A stretch of DNA of 64,000 bases from Flavobacterium sp. 1. Its GTDB lineage: Bacteria; Bacteroidota; Bacteroidia; Flavobacteriales; Flavobacteriaceae. The DNA is taken from assembly GCF_002797935.1 (NCBI RefSeq), contig NZ_PGER01000001.1:4402001-4466000 (forward strand), read 5' to 3'. The notes under the pieces are model-generated. The model saw only the letters and a list, made by a program, of their open reading frames with translations. It did no database searches and had not been told where the DNA came from. Below, piece after piece: positions 36,036 through 43,636 of the stretch (positions are counted from its first letter, which is position 1; the number at the start of each line of letters is the position of its first letter). Position numbers and translations under genes: made by a program.

Positions 36036-37295
36036 TTATGCTTTGTAATCTAATTTTTTAACCAAAACACAAGCATTGTGACCGCCAAATCCAAATGTAT
36101 TACTCATAATAACGTTCATTTCTCTTTTTTGAGCAACGTTAAAGGTAAAGTTTAATTTTGGGTCAATATTTTCATCATCTGTAAAATGATTTATGGTTGG
36201 AGGTACAATTCCGTATTTTAATGAAAGAATACATGATATTGCTTCAATTGCTCCAGTAGCACCAAGTAAATGGCCTGTCATTGATTTAGTAGAATTCAAA
36301 TTCATCGTATAAGCATGTTCTCCAAAAACATGTAGAATTGCTTTAGATTCTCCAATATCACCAAGCGGGGTTGAAGTCCCGTGCATGTTTACACCGTCTA
36401 CATCTGCTGGTTCTAGACCTGCATCTCTTAAACAGTTTAACATTACATTTTTAGCTCCTAATCCCTCAGGGTGCGGTGCTGTAATGTGATAAGCATCTGC
36501 AGACATTCCGCCACCTCCAATTTCGCAATATATTGTTGCGCCACGTGCTACAGCGTGCTCGTATTCTTCTAGAATTAATGCTCCAGCACCTTCTCCTAGT
36601 ACAAATCCGTCTCTATCTTTATCCATAGGTCTGGAAGCTGTTTTTGGATCATCATTTCTGGTGGATAAGGCATGCATAGCATTAAAACCTCCCATTCCTG
36701 CAATTGTTACAGCAGCTTCTGAGCCACCAGTTACCATTACGTCAGCATGCCCCAGACGAATGTAATTGAAGGCATCAATGATAGCATTTGTTGATGATGC
36801 ACAAGCGGAAACTGTGGTGAAATTTGGACCTCTAAATCCATGTTTCATTGAAATAAGACCACCAGCTATATCAGCAATCATTTTTGGTATGAAGAAAGGA
36901 TTGAATTTTGGAGTGCCATCACCTGCTGAAAAATTAAGAACTTCTATTTGAAAAGTTTCTAATCCTCCAATTCCTGAACCCCAAATGACACCTACTCTAT
37001 CTTTATCTAATTTGTCATAATCAAAATTAGCATCATTTACAGCTTGGTCAGATGCAACCATAGCGTATTGTGCGTAACGGTCCATTTTTCTGGCTTCTTT
37101 TCTGTCAATAAAATCTTCGACATTGAAGTTTTTTACTTCACAGGCAAATTTTGTTCTAAATTTTGATGCATCAAAATACGTTATTGGTGCAGCACCACTA
37201 ACGCCATTAATTAAGCCATTCCAAAATTCTTCAATAGTATTACCAATGGGAGTAAGAGCACCAAGGCCTGTTACAACAACTCTTCTTAAAACCAT
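36036..37295 (-). CDS. fabF: Beta-ketoacyl-ACP synthase II
   Basis: A 419-residue condensing enzyme that extends acyl chains with malonyl-ACP. The catalytic Cys is in VSACASSTNAI and the two His are in HGTSTPLGD and SMTGHLLGA, with the C-terminal FGFGGHNACVL. The start is taken at ATG 37295 (MVLRRVVVTGLGALTPIGN); an ATG ten codons upstream is less likely because the family begins at RRVVVTG. It sits between acpP and rnc, the common acpP-fabF-rnc order. Confidence 0.96.
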   Translation of the reverse strand: MVLRRVVVTGLGALTPIGNTIEEFWNGLINGVSGAAPITYFDASKFRTKFACEVKNFNVEDFIDRKEARKMDRYAQYAMVASDQAVNDANFDYDKLDKDRVGVIWGSGIGGLETFQIEVLNFSAGDGTPKFNPFFIPKMIADIAGGLISMKHGFRGPNFTTVSACASSTNAIIDAFNYIRLGHADVMVTGGSEAAVTIAGMGGFNAMHALSTRNDDPKTASRPMDKDRDGFVLGEGAGALILEEYEHAVARGATIYCEIGGGGMSADAYHITAPHPEGLGAKNVMLNCLRDAGLEPADVDGVNMHGTSTPLGDIGESKAILHVFGEHAYTMNLNSTKSMTGHLLGATGAIEAISCILSLKYGIVPPTINHFTDDENIDPKLNFTFNVAQKREMNVIMSNTFGFGGHNACVLVKKLDYKA

Positions 37296-37436
37296 AACGT
37301 TTTTATTTTTGTTATCTTTTAACAAATAAAGCCCATGCTTTCTATACTATAAAAAGTAAATAAAAGGATCATGGGTGTTTAATGTAAATATAATTTGATT
37401 GAATTTCAATCGAAAATTTAATTTATTCAAATAATA

Positions 37437-37476
37437 ACACCCGATTAAAAATTATAGAATTTTAGTAATCGGGTGT
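37437..37476 (-). promoter_or_regulatory. Hairpin between acpP and fabF
   Basis: ACACCCGATTA (37437-37447) pairs perfectly with TAATCGGGTGT (37466-37476). No run of T follows on the minus strand, so it is more likely a partial terminator or an mRNA stabilising or processing element than a full stop. Confidence 0.6.
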
Positions 37477-37483
37477 ATAATTA

Positions 37484-37720
37484 TTATTTTTTAGCTTCCT
37501 CGATGTAAGAGATAGCTTGACCTACAGTAGCAATGTTTTCTGCTTGATCGTCTGGAATCTGAATGTCAAATTCTTTTTCGAATTCCATAATAAGCTCAAC
37601 AGTGTCTAATGAGTCAGCTCCCAAATCATTAGTGAAGCTTGCTTCTGTTACAACTTCGTTTTCGTCAACACCTAATTTGTCTACGATAATCGCTTTTACT
37701 CTTGATGCAATGTCTGACAT
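37484..37720 (-). CDS. acpP: Acyl carrier protein
   Basis: A 78-residue acidic four-helix protein that carries growing acyl chains on phosphopantetheine. The attachment serine is in [18 protein letters not shown]. It is followed by fabF and rnc on the same strand. A well-matched promoter lies upstream and a hairpin separates it from fabF, which fits the high ACP level needed relative to the enzymes. Confidence 0.98.
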   Translation of the reverse strand: MSDIASRVKAIIVDKLGVDENEVVTEASFTNDLGADSLDTVELIMEFEKEFDIQIPDDQAENIATVGQAISYIEEAKK

Positions 37721-37751
37721 AATCTTTTAATTTTAGAATTTAATTTGTTGG

Positions 37752-37781
37752 CAAAAATAAAACAACTTTATTTTAAAACAA
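37752..37781 (-). promoter_or_regulatory. Promoter of acpP-fabF-rnc
   Basis: On the minus strand TTG (37781-37779), a 19-bp spacer and TATTTTTG (37759-37752) match the Bacteroidota -33/-7 consensus fully. The acpP start is 32 bp downstream. Confidence 0.7.
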
Positions 37782-37898
37782 CTATTTAGTGAATAAATGT
37801 GTGTACTAATTTATAAAATTTATTCCAACAAAGATTTCGTAAACCTATTTATTTTCGTTTTTTATTCCTTTTTTTGCATAAAATTTAAAAACAGAATT

Positions 37899-38468
37899 AT
37901 GAAAAGAATACTGATATTTGCTTCTGGATCGGGGTCTAACGCTGAAAATATTATAAAATATTTCGAAAGCAGATCTGTTGGAACTGTAGTAGCGGTTTTC
38001 TCAAATAATTCTAATGCGGGGGTTCTTGGTAAAGCAAAAAAATTAGATGTTCCTGCTGTAATTTTTTCAAAAGATGATTTAAATTCAGGAAAAGTATTAC
38101 AAATCGTGAATAAATTTCAGCCCGATTTGATAGTTTTAGCTGGTTTTCTGTTAAAATTTCCTGATGATTTGATTGGAGCTTATCCAAATGCCGTCATAAA
38201 TATACATCCTGCCTTATTGCCAAAATTTGGCGGAAAAGGAATGTATGGAATCAATATTCATAAAGCTGTTGTAGAAAATAAAGAAAAAGAAACGGGCATA
38301 ACTATTCATTATGTAAATGAAAACTATGATGAAGGGAATATTATATTTCAGCAGAATGTCAGTCTTTCTGAAAGTGATACACCAGAATCTGTTGCTGTAA
38401 AAATTCATGAACTGGAACAAAAACATTTTCCAGAGGTTATCGAAAAACTTCTAATTTCTAACTTCTAA
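37899..38468 (+). CDS. purN: Phosphoribosylglycinamide formyltransferase
   Basis: A 189-residue GAR transformylase, step three of purine synthesis, using 10-formyl-tetrahydrofolate. It has the phosphate loop FASGSGSNAENI at the N-terminus and the catalytic stretch INIHPALLPKFGGKGMYG with the later Asp in DEGNIIFQ. An in-frame start at 37797 would add 34 Phe/Lys-rich residues unlike the family, so ATG 37899 is chosen. rnhA follows after 9 bp and purF lies 1.6 kb downstream. Confidence 0.95.
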   Translation: MKRILIFASGSGSNAENIIKYFESRSVGTVVAVFSNNSNAGVLGKAKKLDVPAVIFSKDDLNSGKVLQIVNKFQPDLIVLAGFLLKFPDDLIGAYPNAVINIHPALLPKFGGKGMYGINIHKAVVENKEKETGITIHYVNENYDEGNIIFQQNVSLSESDTPESVAVKIHELEQKHFPEVIEKLLISNF

Positions 38469-38477
38469 TTTCATACT

Positions 38478-38957
38478 TTGGAATACGACGTACACATATA
38501 TACTGACGGAGCGGCTAAAGGGAATCCTGGTAATGGAGGATATGGAGTTGTGATGGAATGGGTAGGGAAACCTTATAAGAAAGAATTCTATGAGGGTTTC
38601 AGGCATACCACAAATAACAGAATGGAATTATTAGCTGTTATTGTAGGTTTGGAAAAACTTAAAAAGGAGAATACTGCAGTCTTAGTTATTTCAGATTCAA
38701 AGTATGTTGTAGATTCTGTGCAGAAGAAATGGGTTTTCGGCTGGGAAAAGAAAGGTTTTGCAGGAAAGAAAAATCCCGACTTATGGAAACGTTTTTTAGT
38801 TGTGAATAAAAAACACCGTGTTGATTTCAAATGGATAAAGGGACACAACAATCATCCTCAAAATGAAAGATGTGACGAATTAGCTGTTATGGCTTCTATG
38901 CAAAAGCAGCTTTCTATTGATGCTTTTTACGAAAAAGAAGAGGGTAAATTTTTATGA
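38478..38957 (+). CDS. rnhA: Ribonuclease HI
   Basis: A 159-residue enzyme that cleaves the RNA strand of RNA-DNA hybrids. Catalytic carboxylates are in YTDGAAKGNPG, NRMELLAVI, ISDSKYVVD and the last Asp in NERCDELA. The start is TTG at 38478 since no ATG lies close to the conserved beginning EYDVHIYTDG. It starts 9 bp after purN and probably shares its transcript. Confidence 0.95.
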   Translation: MEYDVHIYTDGAAKGNPGNGGYGVVMEWVGKPYKKEFYEGFRHTTNNRMELLAVIVGLEKLKKENTAVLVISDSKYVVDSVQKKWVFGWEKKGFAGKKNPDLWKRFLVVNKKHRVDFKWIKGHNNHPQNERCDELAVMASMQKQLSIDAFYEKEEGKFL

Positions 38958-38978
38958 AAACTTTGACTGCTTGACTCT

Positions 38979-39009
38979 TTGCAATATTGCAACTTAAGAA
39001 CTATCTTTG
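38979..39009 (+). promoter_or_regulatory. Promoter of the PfkB kinase gene
   Basis: TTG (38979-38981), a 20-bp spacer and TATCTTTG (39002-39009) match the Bacteroidota promoter, 23 bp before the ATG at 39033. Confidence 0.55.
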
Positions 39010-39032
39010 CACCCTAATTCGAAACTCATATA

Positions 39033-39956
39033 ATGAATAAATTATTGATTGTTGGAACAGTAGCTTTCGACGCGATTGAAACTCCTTTTGGAAAAACAGA
39101 CAAAATTCTAGGCGGAGCAGCAACTTATATAGGAATATCTGCTTCCTTTTTTAATGTAAAATCAGCTATAGTTTCTGTTGTTGGTGATGATTTTCCACAA
39201 GAATATCTGGATTTGTTAACAGACAGAAATATTGATATTTCCGGAATTGAAGTTGTTAAAGGAGGAAAAACTTTTTTCTGGAGCGGGTTGTATCACAATG
39301 ATTTAAATTCAAGAGATACTTTAGTGACCGAATTAAATGTTTTGGCAGATTTTCAGCCAAAAGTACCTCAGGATTATAAAAATGCCGAAATTGTGATGTT
39401 AGGGAACTTACATCCTTTAGTGCAAAGCAGTGTTTTGGATCAAATGGAAACCAAACCAAAATTAGTGGTTCTAGACACCATGAACTTTTGGATGGATTGT
39501 GCCTTGCCGGAATTATTGGCTATAATCAAAAGAGTAGATGTTATTACGATTAATGATGAAGAAGCGCGTCAGCTTTCAGGAGAATATTCTTTAGTTAAAG
39601 CCGCTGCAAAAATCCATGAAATGGGACCAAAATATGTGGTAATTAAAAAAGGGGAACACGGAGCTCTATTATTTCATGGTAAAGAAATTTTCTTTGCGCC
39701 AGCATTACCATTAGAAGAAGTTTTTGATCCAACTGGTGCAGGTGATACATTTGCAGGAGGATTTTCAGGATATATAACACAAAGTGAAAATGTTTCTTTT
39801 GAAAACATGAAAAATGCAATAATTTATGGTTCGAATTTAGCTTCCTTCTGTGTAGAGAAATTTGGGACAGAAAGGATGGTTGATTTAGAGGAGGCTGAAG
39901 TGGTCTCAAGACTGAAACAGTTCAAATCTCTGACCCAGTTTGATATAGAATTATAA
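39033..39956 (+). CDS. PfkB-family carbohydrate/nucleoside kinase
   Basis: A 307-residue ribokinase-fold kinase. The ATP and anion-hole motif is DPTGAGDTFAGGFSGY, with the catalytic Asp in GAGD. An N-terminal GGAATYIGISASFF segment replaces the usual substrate GG motif. Likely substrates are a sugar, a nucleoside such as adenosine, or a phosphosugar; the sequence alone does not decide. It lies between rnhA and purF, with its own promoter and terminator. Confidence 0.9.
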   Translation: MNKLLIVGTVAFDAIETPFGKTDKILGGAATYIGISASFFNVKSAIVSVVGDDFPQEYLDLLTDRNIDISGIEVVKGGKTFFWSGLYHNDLNSRDTLVTELNVLADFQPKVPQDYKNAEIVMLGNLHPLVQSSVLDQMETKPKLVVLDTMNFWMDCALPELLAIIKRVDVITINDEEARQLSGEYSLVKAAAKIHEMGPKYVVIKKGEHGALLFHGKEIFFAPALPLEEVFDPTGAGDTFAGGFSGYITQSENVSFENMKNAIIYGSNLASFCVEKFGTERMVDLEEAEVVSRLKQFKSLTQFDIEL

Positions 39957-39962
39957 TGTTCT

Positions 39963-39987
39963 AAAGCCTCGATGTGAGGCTTTTTTT
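39963..39987 (+). terminator. Intrinsic terminator of the PfkB kinase gene
   Basis: AAAGCCTC pairs with GAGGCTTT around a five-base loop, followed by T7. Confidence 0.88.
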
Positions 39988-40087
39988 AATTAATACAGTC
40001 AATATTTATAAGATGCAGTACGAATTTGCTTCGTATTTAGTTTAAAGAAACGTTATACAGACACCAACAACTACAAACAACAAAACA

Positions 40088-41986
40088 ATGAGCGACGCTT
40101 TAAAACACGAATGTGGGATAGCTTTAGTTAGACTTTTAAAACCTCTCGAATTTTATAAAGAAAAGTATGGTACTGCTTTTTATGGCATACAAAAAATGTA
40201 CTTGATGATGGAGAAACAGCACAATCGCGGTCAAGACGGTGCTGGTTTTGCAAGTATTAAAATGGATGTAGAACCGGGTGAAAGATACATAAGCCGTGTT
40301 CGTTCCAATCATGCACAGCCAATTCAGGATGTTTTCAAGCAAATAAATGAGAGGGTAAACGAAGAAATGGAAGCTCATCCTGAGTATGCAGATGATGTCC
40401 AGAAGCTTAAAGCAAATATTCCTTATATCGGGGAATTGTATTTAGGACATGTTCGTTATGGAACTTTTGGTAAAAACAGTATAGAAAGCGTTCATCCGTT
40501 TTTACGTCAGAGTAACTGGATGCATAGAAACCTGATTTTGGCAGGAAACTTTAATATGACTAATGTTAAAGAACTTTTTCAAAATTTAGTTGAATTAGGT
40601 CAGCATCCAAAGGAAATGGCGGATACTGTTACAGTAATGGAAAAAATCGGTCACTTTCTTGATAAAGAAGTTATGCAGCTCTACCAAGACTGTAAGGCTG
40701 AAGGTTATTCCAAAAGAGAGGCATCTCCGGTTATTGCTGAAAGACTTGATATTGCCAAAATTTTGGCACGTTCATCCAAAAATTTAGATGGAGGATATGC
40801 TATGGCTGGTCTTTTAGGTCATGGTGATGCTTTTGTTTTTAGAGATCCAGCAGGAATACGCCCAGCGTATTATTATCAGGATGATGAAATTGTGGTAGTG
40901 GCTTCTGAAAGACCTGTTATTCAGACAGTATTTAATGTTCCGTTTGAGAAAGTGAAAGAAATTGACCCGGGAAGTGCTTTGATTATTAAGAAAAGTGGAG
41001 ATATTTCTATGAAAGAAATTCTGACTCCAACTGTAAAAAAGGCATGTTCATTTGAGCGCATCTATTTCTCAAGAGGGAGTGATGCTGAAATTTATCAAGA
41101 ACGTAAAGATTTAGGGAAACTGATTTTGCCAGCAGTTTTAGAATCTATTGATAATGATACAGACAATACTGTTTTTTCGTACATTCCAAATACTGCCGAA
41201 ACTTCTTTTTACGGTTTGGTTGAAGCGGCTCAGGACTTTTTGAACCAAAGAAAGAAAAATTTTATTCTGGAAAACAAAGATACCTTAACAGTTGACTCTT
41301 TAGAAAAATTACTTTCTGTAAAAATTAGAACTGAAAAAGTTGCCATAAAGGATGCTAAGCTGAGAACTTTTATTACCGAAGACAGCAGTAGAGATGATCT
41401 AGTGGCTCACGTCTATGATGTGACTTATGGAGTAATCAAACCAACGGACAATCTTGTAATTATTGATGATAGTATTGTAAGAGGAACAACTCTTAAGATG
41501 AGTATCATTAAAATGATGGATCGTCTAAAACCAAAAAGGATTGTAATTGTTTCCTCTGCGCCACAAATCCGTTATCCTGACTGTTATGGAATTGATATGG
41601 CAAAACTGGAAGGATTAGTTGCTTTTAGAGCAGCTTTAGAGTTGTTGAAAGAAAGAAACCTGTATCATATTGTTGATGAAGTTTATGCTAAATGTAAAGC
41701 TCAGGAAAACTATCATGACAATGATGTTGTGAATTATGTTACTGCAATATATGATTCTTTCACTTCTCAGGAAATATCAGATAAAATTGCCGAAATGCTT
41801 AGTTCATCAGATATTAATGCGGAAGTAAAAATCATTTTCCAAACAGTTGAAGATTTGCATATCGCTTGTCCAAAAAATTTAGGAGATTGGTACTTCACTG
41901 GTGATTATCCTACTCCAGGAGGGAATCGTGTGGTAAACAGAGCTTTTATGAACTTTTATGAAGGTAAAGACGCCAGAGCATATTAG
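40088..41986 (+). CDS. purF: Amidophosphoribosyltransferase
   Basis: A 632-residue enzyme for the first committed step of purine synthesis (PRPP plus glutamine to phosphoribosylamine). The class II glutaminase nucleophile is Cys9 after a short propeptide (MSDALKHEC), with HNRGQDGAGFA downstream. The phosphoribosyltransferase PRPP loop is VIIDDSIVRGTTLKM. It is about 130 residues longer than typical PurF (around 500), the extra being spread through the glutaminase half and the C-terminus; long forms occur in Bacteroidota. A TACGAA/TTCGTA hairpin lies at about 40016-40033. Confidence 0.92.
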   Translation: MSDALKHECGIALVRLLKPLEFYKEKYGTAFYGIQKMYLMMEKQHNRGQDGAGFASIKMDVEPGERYISRVRSNHAQPIQDVFKQINERVNEEMEAHPEYADDVQKLKANIPYIGELYLGHVRYGTFGKNSIESVHPFLRQSNWMHRNLILAGNFNMTNVKELFQNLVELGQHPKEMADTVTVMEKIGHFLDKEVMQLYQDCKAEGYSKREASPVIAERLDIAKILARSSKNLDGGYAMAGLLGHGDAFVFRDPAGIRPAYYYQDDEIVVVASERPVIQTVFNVPFEKVKEIDPGSALIIKKSGDISMKEILTPTVKKACSFERIYFSRGSDAEIYQERKDLGKLILPAVLESIDNDTDNTVFSYIPNTAETSFYGLVEAAQDFLNQRKKNFILENKDTLTVDSLEKLLSVKIRTEKVAIKDAKLRTFITEDSSRDDLVAHVYDVTYGVIKPTDNLVIIDDSIVRGTTLKMSIIKMMDRLKPKRIVIVSSAPQIRYPDCYGIDMAKLEGLVAFRAALELLKERNLYHIVDEVYAKCKAQENYHDNDVVNYVTAIYDSFTSQEISDKIAEMLSSSDINAEVKIIFQTVEDLHIACPKNLGDWYFTGDYPTPGGNRVVNRAFMNFYEGKDARAY

Positions 41987-42055
41987 TCATATTGTCCGAT
42001 TATCGGGTATGTAGGTACTTTGTCGAATTTATTTTTAAAATCATTAATGCCAAAG

Positions 42056-42139
42056 TATATTTGCTCTACCATAATTTAGTAGGTTAAGTTTATGGTAGAT
42101 TTGGGGCAAAAAGGGTGAAAGTAAAATTTCACCTTTTTT
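42056..42139 (+). ncRNA. Putative small RNA gene, tandem copy 1 (promoter to terminator)
   Basis: A -7 box TATATTTG (42056-42063) is followed by stem 1, CTACCATAA (42066-42074) with TTATGGTAG (42090-42098), a linker ATTTGGGGC, and a 13-bp terminator hairpin AAAAAGGGTGAAA/TTTCACCTTTTTT with one G-U pair. TTTT sits at the -33 distance. No open reading frame of note. Unannotated small RNA is inferred. Confidence 0.65.
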
Positions 42140-42287
42140 ATTGGTATAAAGCTAGGTTTTTATTATCTGAAGACACATTTACAGCCAGATAAGCACCAAT
42201 AAAACATACTGTATTACAGTTAACTATTAGTTAAACGAGTTTATTGGGCATTCATCGAAAATAATTTAGAAATAGTTTTTTACAATG

Positions 42288-42372
42288 TATATTTGACTAC
42301 CATAATTTTTAGTAGGTTAAGTTTATGGTAGATTTGGGGCAAAAAGGGTGAAAGTAAAATTTCACCTTTTTT
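42288..42372 (+). ncRNA. Putative small RNA gene, tandem copy 2
   Basis: Same architecture: TATATTTG (42288-42295), stem 1 (42297-42305 with 42323-42331), linker ATTTGGGGC and terminator (42341-42372). TTTA lies at -33 with a 19-bp spacer. The loop of stem 1 is two bases longer than in copy 1. The flank from 42250 is nearly identical to that of copy 3. Confidence 0.65.
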
Positions 42373-42530
42373 ATTGGCATAAAGTCACCTTTTGATTTTT
42401 ATTATCCCAACAAAGAGTCGTTAATTATTGAATAAACATGAATTAAACTTGTTGAATATGAATGAATTAACCGTTTGACGATTTTATAAGACATTCATCG
42501 AAAATAATTTAGAAATAGTTTTTTACAATG

Positions 42531-42615
42531 TATATTTGACTACCATAATTTTTAGTAGGTTAAGTTTATGGTAGATTTGGGGCAAAAAAGGTGAAAGTAA
42601 CATTTCACCTTTTTT
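42531..42615 (+). ncRNA. Putative small RNA gene, tandem copy 3
   Basis: TATATTTG (42531-42538), stem 1 (42540-42548 with 42566-42574), linker ATTTGGGGC, terminator AAAAAAGGTGAAA/TTTCACCTTTTTT (42584-42615). The terminator pair that is G-U in copies 1 and 2 is A-U here, so the stem is kept. Copy spacing is 232 and 243 bp. Confidence 0.65.
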
Positions 42616-42665
42616 ATTGGTATAAAGTCTCAAAAAGAAAATAGAATTTAGAAAAAAGTATGTAC

Positions 42666-42706
42666 AAAAAAAATAGACGAACAAACTCTAGGTTCATCCG
42701 TCTATT
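42666..42706 (-). terminator. Terminator of the superoxide dismutase gene
   Basis: AATAGACG (42672-42679) pairs with CGTCTATT (42699-42706), with a T-run on the minus strand, 30 bp after the stop. Confidence 0.75.
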
Positions 42707-42735
42707 CTCAATATTGTTTACTCTATTTCTTCTAA

Positions 42736-43344
42736 CTATTTTTCTAAAGCAAAACGTCTTGACACTTCAGTCCAGTTAATCACATTGAAAAAAGCTTCAA
42801 TATAATCAGGTCTTCTGTTTTGATAATTCAAATAGTAAGCATGTTCCCAAACATCCATTCCTAAAATTGGAGTTCCGCCACAGCCAACTTCCGGCATCAA
42901 AGGATTATCTTGATTTGGAGTGCCGCAAACATCAAGTTTACCTCCTTTTTGTACACATAGCCAAGCCCATCCTGAACCAAATTGAGTAGCTCCAGCTTTA
43001 GCAAATTTTGCTTTAAATTCTTCAAAAGTCCCAAAAGAACTTTCGATAGCCACTAGCAATTCACCAGTTGGTAATCCGCCTCCATCAGCAGACATAACCG
43101 TCCAAAATAAATTGTGATTGTAAAAACCTCCGCCATTGTTACGAACGGCTGCATTAGATTTATCAAGATTTATTAAGATATTTTCGATAGTTTTCCCTTC
43201 CAAATCAGTTCCTGCAATAGCTGCATTCAAGTTTGTAGTGTAAGCATTGTGATGCTTTGAATGGTGTATTTCCATTGTGCGGGCATCAATATGTGGTTCT
43301 AATGCGTCATACGCATAAGGTAATTGTGGTAATTCAAAAGCCAT
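42736..43344 (-). CDS. Fe/Mn superoxide dismutase
   Basis: A 202-residue enzyme converting superoxide to oxygen and peroxide. Metal ligands are in [14 protein letters not shown] (first His) and [10 protein letters not shown] (second His), then [19 protein letters not shown] (Asp and His). There is no signal peptide, so it is cytoplasmic. Metal choice (Fe, Mn or both) is not decided by inspection. It is divergent from the AddA-like gene; a -7 box TAATTTTG lies at 43387-43380 on the minus strand. Confidence 0.95.
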   Translation of the reverse strand: MAFELPQLPYAYDALEPHIDARTMEIHHSKHHNAYTTNLNAAIAGTDLEGKTIENILINLDKSNAAVRNNGGGFYNHNLFWTVMSADGGGLPTGELLVAIESSFGTFEEFKAKFAKAGATQFGSGWAWLCVQKGGKLDVCGTPNQDNPLMPEVGCGGTPILGMDVWEHAYYLNYQNRRPDYIEAFFNVINWTEVSRRFALEK

Positions 43345-43480
43345 AATATAGTCGTTTAATGATTTATAAATATTTTATTCAAAATTAAACATTTAACTTT
43401 GGAATATAAAATTCTATTTTGTTATAATCCCATCAAATAAAATGATAATACAATTCTGATTATATTAATCCGAGTGATAA

Positions 43481-43565
43481 GGAGCTATTTCCTGCTGTCA
43501 TTCCAATCTTTTTATCTCGTCGAAAAAGACGAGATAAAAAGGATTTTCCCTTCCATCAGGGCTGG
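43481..43565 (+). repeat. Dispersed leader repeat, copy D
   Basis: The shortest copy: GGAGCTATTTCCTGCTGTC, then a perfect 13-bp stem TTTTTATCTCGTC/GACGAGATAAAAA with a 6-base loop, then GGATTTTCCCTTCCATCAGG and GCT. It is upstream of and co-oriented with the AddA-like gene, in a divergent intergenic region, so it cannot be the terminator of an upstream gene. Confidence 0.75.
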
Positions 43566-43636
43566 GGCATTTGGAATTTCAGGAAACATTAGTACAGATC
43601 AGAAATAAAATTGTTAATTTACAATCTAAAATCCAA

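Noticed and set aside
42056..42615. CRISPR-like array
   Set aside because: Only three units, over 230 bp apart, each with promoter and terminator; no short regular spacers and no cas genes.
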